A stretch of DNA of 64,000 bases from Prunus persica (Eukaryota; Streptophyta; Magnoliopsida; Rosales; Rosaceae), in the NCBI RefSeq assembly GCF_000346465.2, contig NC_034011.1, positions 19,447,928-19,511,927 on the forward strand, given 5' to 3'. The notes under the pieces were generated by a model, which saw nothing but the letters and a program-made list of their open reading frames with translations, made no database searches and was not told the origin of the DNA. The first letter of the stretch is position 1; every line of letters starts with the position of its first letter. Below are positions 59,101 to 64,000 of the stretch, piece after piece. The translations under genes were made by a program, and so were the position numbers.

Positions 59101-60691
59101 TCCAGAGAAATGAAATAAGGTATCGCCCAAGTGTGGAATTGAGTTTTAGGAAAGAACTACGTGTGGCTTGATCCCTCAAGGAGGGTACGTAGGTAGCCTA
59201 AGGTTATTAGGTGCAGCCGCAGACTAAATATTAGTCATAATTTGTATTGAATTGTTTGGTAGTTGTTTGAGAATTATTGGAAGGCCGAAGGCCATTTATG
59301 AGAATTTGCATGAAATTATATTGTGCATGCTGCCAGTTGTGGATATTAAATGCGTTTTTATGCAGGTTGAAATTTTGGGAATGTCCAATTTATAGGGGAG
59401 ACTCTGCCGAAATTTCGATAGGAAGTCTCGGTCTTTAGTAATTGGGTCTGGCATCGGAGTGATGTCAGGAATTCCAAAGGGTTCATCTCGGGTTTTGAGA
59501 AAATTCGGGGCGGGTCCTTTCAACATGCCATTGCTTCTCGGTTCAAAACATGAACCAACAATGCTCTCTTTGGAAGAAATGTATGACTAAGGCCAATGCA
59601 AGGCAAGCAAGTGGCTCTAATCTTGATGATGTGGTGAGTACTCATTTTATTCAAGGAGTAAATTTATAATTATAATTATTTTCAATTATTAGCTTATTTT
59701 TTCTTTTAACTCGTTCATAGGATATGCATGCAAAAACACTTTTCTTGAATGATAATAAGCCTCATGGAAGGCCTTTCAAGTTGTACCACGCTTGGCAAAT
59801 CTTAAAAGATTGCCCAAATTAGAACGACCTATTGGAATCTCCCACACCAATAGTCATAGATTCTTCCATTAGTGACAATACAGTCAATTTGGAGGAAGAT
59901 GGAGATGATGTGCAACAACCCACTCAAAGGCCGCTCGGACGAGATAAACCGAAGGTTGCCAAAAAGAAGGGGAAAGGAATTGAAACTTCCATAAACGTAA
60001 GTTCAAACTACATGTCTGAGTTGATTCAACAAGGAAATGATTTAAAGGAGGATAGGAGGCAAAAGCTAGAGCTCCTACAAGAGCAAAACAAACTTACCAA
60101 ATCTCAACATGCCTATCAAGTCCAACAAGATAAGGAGGCCAATGAACGAAGGATAATGTTCATGGACCTAACCAAATTAACTCCAAGAAAGAAGAAATAT
60201 TGGGGGAATAAGAAAAATGAAATTATGGAGACCCAGATGAAAACAAGTTCTTCCTACATTCCAAAAAACAACTTTGGAGACTATTATTCAATCCCTCCAC
60301 ATGGTGGTTATTAGTTTATCTTTATTTGTAATTTTCGTTTATCTTTATTTGTAATTGTTGTTTATCTTAATATGATTAGTCTTTTTTAAATTTCAAGGAT
60401 AAATCACATTTTTAAGTGAAATTATAAAATATTTTGGATTTTTTAAGGTTAAAATATTCAGAAGATTAAATCACGAATGTTGAAAAAAAAAAATAATATC
60501 AAGAAAAATTAACGACAAAAATAAAATAAAATAGAAGTTAACCATTCTTAACCAATTTAAAAAATCTGGGGACTCAAATTATGAGTCTGTATAGTTTGAA
60601 GAGAAAACATTTTGAGTCCAAGCAATACATAAATAGTTGTATCTTAGAGAATAGAAATTTGAGTTCAGCCCTAACATGATTGGAGATGGCC

Positions 60692-62472
60692 TAAGATAAT
60701 GCCCACTTTTAAAAAGTAAGGCCCCAAAAACCTAATAGGCCCAAGGCGCAAGGTCCAATGATATTACCAAAGATCTTCTATACATCAAAGTCTTTTTTTA
60801 GTTCAACCATACCCAAAAGTAAAGCAAAATTCTCTGCATTGCAGTCGATGTTAATGGGAAGAATTACAAGGAAGAAGTTGAAGGATGGCAATTAAATCAG
60901 TTGAAAAGAGGACCAAATTGTAGTGTGAATAGAAACTAGCTAGGTAGACAGGAGAGGACAATAACTTTTGAAGATTCCATTTGACTGAAAAAAATAAGCA
61001 TAGCTGGATTTGAAAAGCTATAGCTAAGATAAAACCTAGTAGTTATGTCTGCATCATCATCGTCATTTAGAATAATACTGAAGCTTATCTTCGTCGCTTC
61101 CAAAAATGGATTCAAAATCCATAATCAACTGATAGGACCTGATTGGGAATCATGGCCTCATAATTTACTACGGATATATGTGAATGCAGCGGAATGACTT
61201 TAGCTTCAATCAACTACCATGCATGCAAACTTTCAACAAATTCTTTTCTAGGGTTTAATTCTTCCATGTATATTTCTTGCACATTGAATTCTTAGGGTTT
61301 GTAGTGTGGAACACGGCAGCACAAAGATGCAGTACATATGGGTCCAAAAGTAGGCACCGTCTTTTATTGACATGATAGGTATATAAATTATTGATTGGAG
61401 AAAGAAGAGATGGCCTTTGCTTTTCTTTTAAATTCACACCTTGACTTATTTGCCTTTGCTTTGCCATCTTGTGGCTCGTCGTCCAAAAATCATAAACTTT
61501 AAACAACTACATGCATGTCCTAGGTTTTTTGCACATGGGTTTGGAGGAGTATAGGTATTTCAATTATATGAGAAAACTTTGTGTCCTTATCATTGTGCTC
61601 AAATAAGACTCATTTTAGAAGAGAATTGTTCTTCAATATTCCTTGAGGAAGTTAACAACAACTAGAAACTTTGACATGTAAGTTTAGTCCTTGAGGTGCA
61701 AAATATTGTTTCTAAAGGAATAATATGATGATTGGTAATCATTCACGCACGTGTAAATGACTATTCTTAACATTATCAACAAAATTACTTCGATTGATGT
61801 TTTCAATACTGAAATTTAACAAGAGAAAATGAAAATTAATTTCCCACTTTGATGATATTGTGTGAAGCTTGAAGCTATATACCTAGCTACCTAAATAATT
61901 GTACTATTACATCACTGTTTTTGACTTTCTAGCCGTTTCAATCAGCTCCCTAGATCTGCAGCGCTCTCCCAAGGCATTTAATTTCCATCTTTGACTTGTT
62001 CCGTAAACAATTCCATTTTGGCATTATCATCTATTTCACTCAAACATTCATTTTCATATAGGCTCATATATATATATATATATATATTAATGAATTTAAT
62101 TTGCTTAATTTCACAAGGAAAAGGTCCAAGGCACTACCATTCCCCAACATTTTCTAAAAGTGGAGCCTTGTTTTACCCATAAATATTTATATATAAATTT
62201 GCAAGTTAGTAGAATATTTTAATCGGACAATAAAACATTCCATCTGAGAAAAATATAAAAATGTGACCAAGACAATACATGATGGTAGATGAAAAGTATG
62301 TACATATTCTCATCAAAAGTCTATGGTCTTAGACTGATCAGCATCATATGGTTGCGGCTGCATTCATACTCTCATTCAAGGTAGCTATATATATATATAT
62401 ATACATACATACATATATACATCATTCATCATCTTGCTTGTGAAGAGCTAGCTCCTCAATTATCTTTCGCAT
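60692..62472. other. Upstream region of the GARP gene
   Basis: No gene is seen. There are (AT)n tracts at about 62067-62088 and 62385-62401; the latter and the following ATACATACATACAT lie just upstream of the GARP start and may include its TATA region. Confidence 0.4.
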
Positions 62473-62827
62473 ATGAACGAAGAAATGAAAAGTTATCAGA
62501 AAATTGGAGTGAGGAACTACCAGAAATCTGATCACCCACGCCTGCGCTGGACACCTCAACTCCATGAACTGTTTGTTGAAGCTGTTGAAAGTCTTGGTGG
62601 AAAACACAGTAAGTCTAATAATTGGTTGCTGCAGTTAGCATATATATGTATGTATGAGAATTAGGTCACTATAACTAGTTATATACAAACCAAAACGAAG
62701 CTGTGTCTTGAAATCATAGCAGTAAAGAAATAGATGTCTTGATTTTGCAGAAGCAACACCCAAGCGCATTCTGCAGACTATGAGTGTTAAGGGACTGAAA
62801 ATTTCTCATGTCAAAAGCCATCTGCAG
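62473..62827 (+). CDS. GARP/G2-like MYB-related transcription factor, first two exons
   Basis: GARP factors bind DNA through a single Myb-like domain. Exon 1 is 62473-62608 and exon 2 is 62751-62827, joined in frame. Together they give the whole domain up to its last turn: PRLRWTPQLHELFVEAVESL, GGKHKATPKRILQTMSVKGL and KISHVKSHLQ. The diagnostic SHLQ(M)YR motif is cut by the splice at its Q. I cannot place a convincing third exon before 64000. A candidate acceptor near 63150 leads at once to a stop in the required phase. The rest of the gene may lie outside the window, or the gene may be truncated. The subgroup resembles the At2g38300/At2g40260 type from memory. Confidence 0.75.
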
Positions 62828-63672
62828 GTATTTATATTCAATATATGTTCTTCATATATAAAATCGAAGCCGTACAAAACACTAATTAAGCATCCTTGTT
62901 AACTAAACAGATCCAATAAACCAACAGAGAAATGGTTAGGATCGATGCCGAATTACGAACAGAATCAGATAAGAATACTTTTGAGTTTTGACCTAATTTA
63001 GTGTAAGTTAGGGTGTGCATATTATTAGCATATATTCAATTTCATCCCTTAATCTTTTATTTTTCATTCTTTAATCATAGCCTTTGATTTCCTTTCTGGT
63101 TTTCTTTTTGTTTATACTTTAGAACTTTGTCTTGTTTCGCCACGAAACAGATAGACATCAATATGATCTAAGAGAGATGAGATATGATCAGATCAAATTG
63201 GCTTATAAGGCCGTTGCCATTATTGAAAAGTAACATGTGTACATTATTTTAAAAGAGTAGCTGGTGCTAATTCATTCTAATTATGCATCAGCTTTTGCTA
63301 ATTAATTAAAGCAGTCCTTTATGAAACAAAAGCCGCAAAAACAGCTTTATGGGACTTTTGGGATAGTTCCACTTATGTTATAGTAAATTTGTTTCCTAAA
63401 CTGGTGGCTTACCCCCTAACCTGATCCTCATCAAATTTACCTAATCTTAATTAAGCACGACGGAAAATGCAGCCTATCTACTTGCTAACCTAATCCTCTC
63501 TTAATTATTAACCTAATAACAAAGCTGGCTGCCCTTTAAGTTTACGCATCTATACATAATTTAGGGTTTTGAAGACTTAAAAGTATGATCGAACGGCTCA
63601 TAGTGGTTTTAAAATGTATTTCTCTTCATTTCATCACTTTAATTTTGACCATGTAGATGATAATTATACAGT
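62828..63672. other. Intron or downstream DNA of the GARP gene
   Basis: A+T-rich. A weak candidate exon at about 63150-63235 could not be joined in phase. Nothing else recognised. Confidence 0.3.
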
Positions 63673-63847
63673 CCCGATCTCTTGGACTACAGGGGTCTAA
63701 GAGATTTATGGTCACTCACTGTTGGATATAAATTCAACGGTTCACTCACTCTTGCACTGTTTTTAAGAAACTTTTTTGAACCATTTGGATTAATATCCAA
63801 CGGTGAGTGACCACAATATCTTGAACTCCTGTGGTCCAAGAGATCGG
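63673..63847. mobile_element. Foldback MITE
   Basis: The arms CCCGATCTCTTGGACTACAG and, in inverse, TTCCGATCTCTTGGACCACAG continue through GGTCACTCACTGTTGGATAT and its counterpart, so about 70 bases on each side pair with few mismatches. The centre is T-rich. No coding capacity. Target duplication not determined. Confidence 0.65.
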
Positions 63848-64000
63848 AATTCGATATTATAAACTGCAAATAGTACATATACTGTACATACCAAAAACAT
63901 GATGTATTTAATACGTAGTCAGTCAGTCCTTCTGTGGTTTGAGTACTGAAGTAGATTTCTGGATTGAATGTTAGATGTACAGGGGCGTGAATGATAATGC

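Larger units (their letters stand above)
57211..59522 (+). mobile_element. Long solo LTR, copy B, with 5-bp TSD ACATG
   Basis: It starts TGTAACACCCCGACC and ends GGTCCTTTCA, with the exact duplication ACATG on both sides (57206-57210 and 59523-59527). At 2312 bp with no coding capacity or internal domain, it is what recombination between the two LTRs of a large (probably Gypsy-type) element leaves. Its 5' part holds a CT microsatellite and a G+C-rich stretch ending in a splice-donor-like CCAGGTATGG (about 57770). Its 3' half holds a tandem array. Confidence 0.88.
57015..60314 (+). pseudogene. Harbinger ORF1 (Myb/SANT, NAM-associated type) pseudogene
   Basis: ORF1 proteins of PIF/Harbinger elements bind DNA and act with the transposase. 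The first part (57015-57210) reads MGPKSQRGVNWRLEEDEALC, a Myb/SANT-like trihelix start, up to ERRTAH. The frame is then cut by the solo LTR at 57211-59522. It resumes at 59523 (AIASRF), shows a one-base shift before NQQCSLWKKC, an intron-like donor near 59631, an acceptor near 59720, and an in-frame TAG near 59819. The C-terminal part (59832-60314) has RPLGRDKPKVAKKKGKG and a Lys/Gln-rich coiled coil. Database entries of this family are often misnamed 'GST T3-like' because an Arabidopsis theta GST is fused to such a domain. Confidence 0.7.
56701..60691 (+). mobile_element. Harbinger-type element carrying ORF1, left end missing, split by solo LTR B
   Basis: The right end is ATTGGAGATGGCC (to 60691) followed by TAA, the terminus shared with the MITEs at 23515 and 47861. 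The region before ORF1 (56820-56940) matches the interior of the 47861 MITE. ORF1 is present in broken form; no DDE transposase frame exists between ORF1 and the right end. The left terminus is not found, since solo LTR A and its truncation lie there. It is probably a non-autonomous element. Confidence 0.6.

Overview
The window is nuclear DNA of a woody eudicot, most likely Rosaceae and probably Prunus. That placement is an inference from intron-rich plant genes, GT-AG splicing, A+T-rich intergenic DNA and a heavy load of small transposons; I could not run a species search. I assembled gene models by joining open frames at splice sites that keep the frame and match the known protein families. 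Eleven host genes can be supported: a GDSL esterase/lipase last exon (cut by the left edge), HPPD (4-hydroxyphenylpyruvate dioxygenase), APC5 (20 exons), a SWAP70-like PH-domain protein (10 exons), a JUB1/NAC042-like NAC factor, three tandem phi-class glutathione S-transferases of the GSTF9/10 type, a JASON-like protein, phytoene synthase, and the first two exons of a GARP/G2-like MYB-related factor near the right edge.

Layout. 1-5 kb: end of the GDSL gene, HPPD (-), then a small terminal-inverted-repeat element. 5-12.6 kb: APC5 (-). 12.9-15.2 kb: a four-level nest of transposons. 16-19.6 kb: SWAP70-like (+). 20-22.2 kb: unassigned DNA, a MITE and a truncated LINE. 22.6-25.1 kb: NAC gene (-) with a MITE in an intron. 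25-28.6 kb: a decayed TRIM and a tRNA-like SINE. 28.7-39 kb: three intact GSTF genes (all -), separated by duplicated spacers, nested MITEs and a SINE split by a Harbinger-type element. 40.6-43.6 kb: JASON-like (-). 44-50 kb: gene-poor. 50.0-50.6 kb: a TRIM retrotransposon with three LTRs and a perfect 5-bp target duplication, 0.4 kb upstream of phytoene synthase (51-53.3 kb, +). 55-60.7 kb: two long, oppositely oriented copies of one solo-LTR family, the second splitting a Harbinger-type ORF1 pseudogene. 62.5 kb to the end: start of the GARP factor and a foldback element.

The genes do not form a metabolic cluster. HPPD makes homogentisate, the precursor of plastoquinone and tocopherol; plastoquinone is needed for phytoene desaturation, the step after phytoene synthase. 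That link is biochemical, and the two genes are about 48 kb apart. The order HPPD-APC5-SWAP70-GSTF9/10-JASON looks like an ancestral gene order: from memory, the Arabidopsis counterparts lie in two places, At1g065xx-066xx and At2g308xx.

I see no previously undescribed enzymatic or defence system. The strongest unusual signals are structural: the three-LTR TRIM bringing seven G-box cores upstream of phytoene synthase, the four-deep transposon nest, a MITE and its ORF1-bearing relative in the same window, and solo LTRs carrying tandem units that each contain a perfect 9-bp hairpin stem.
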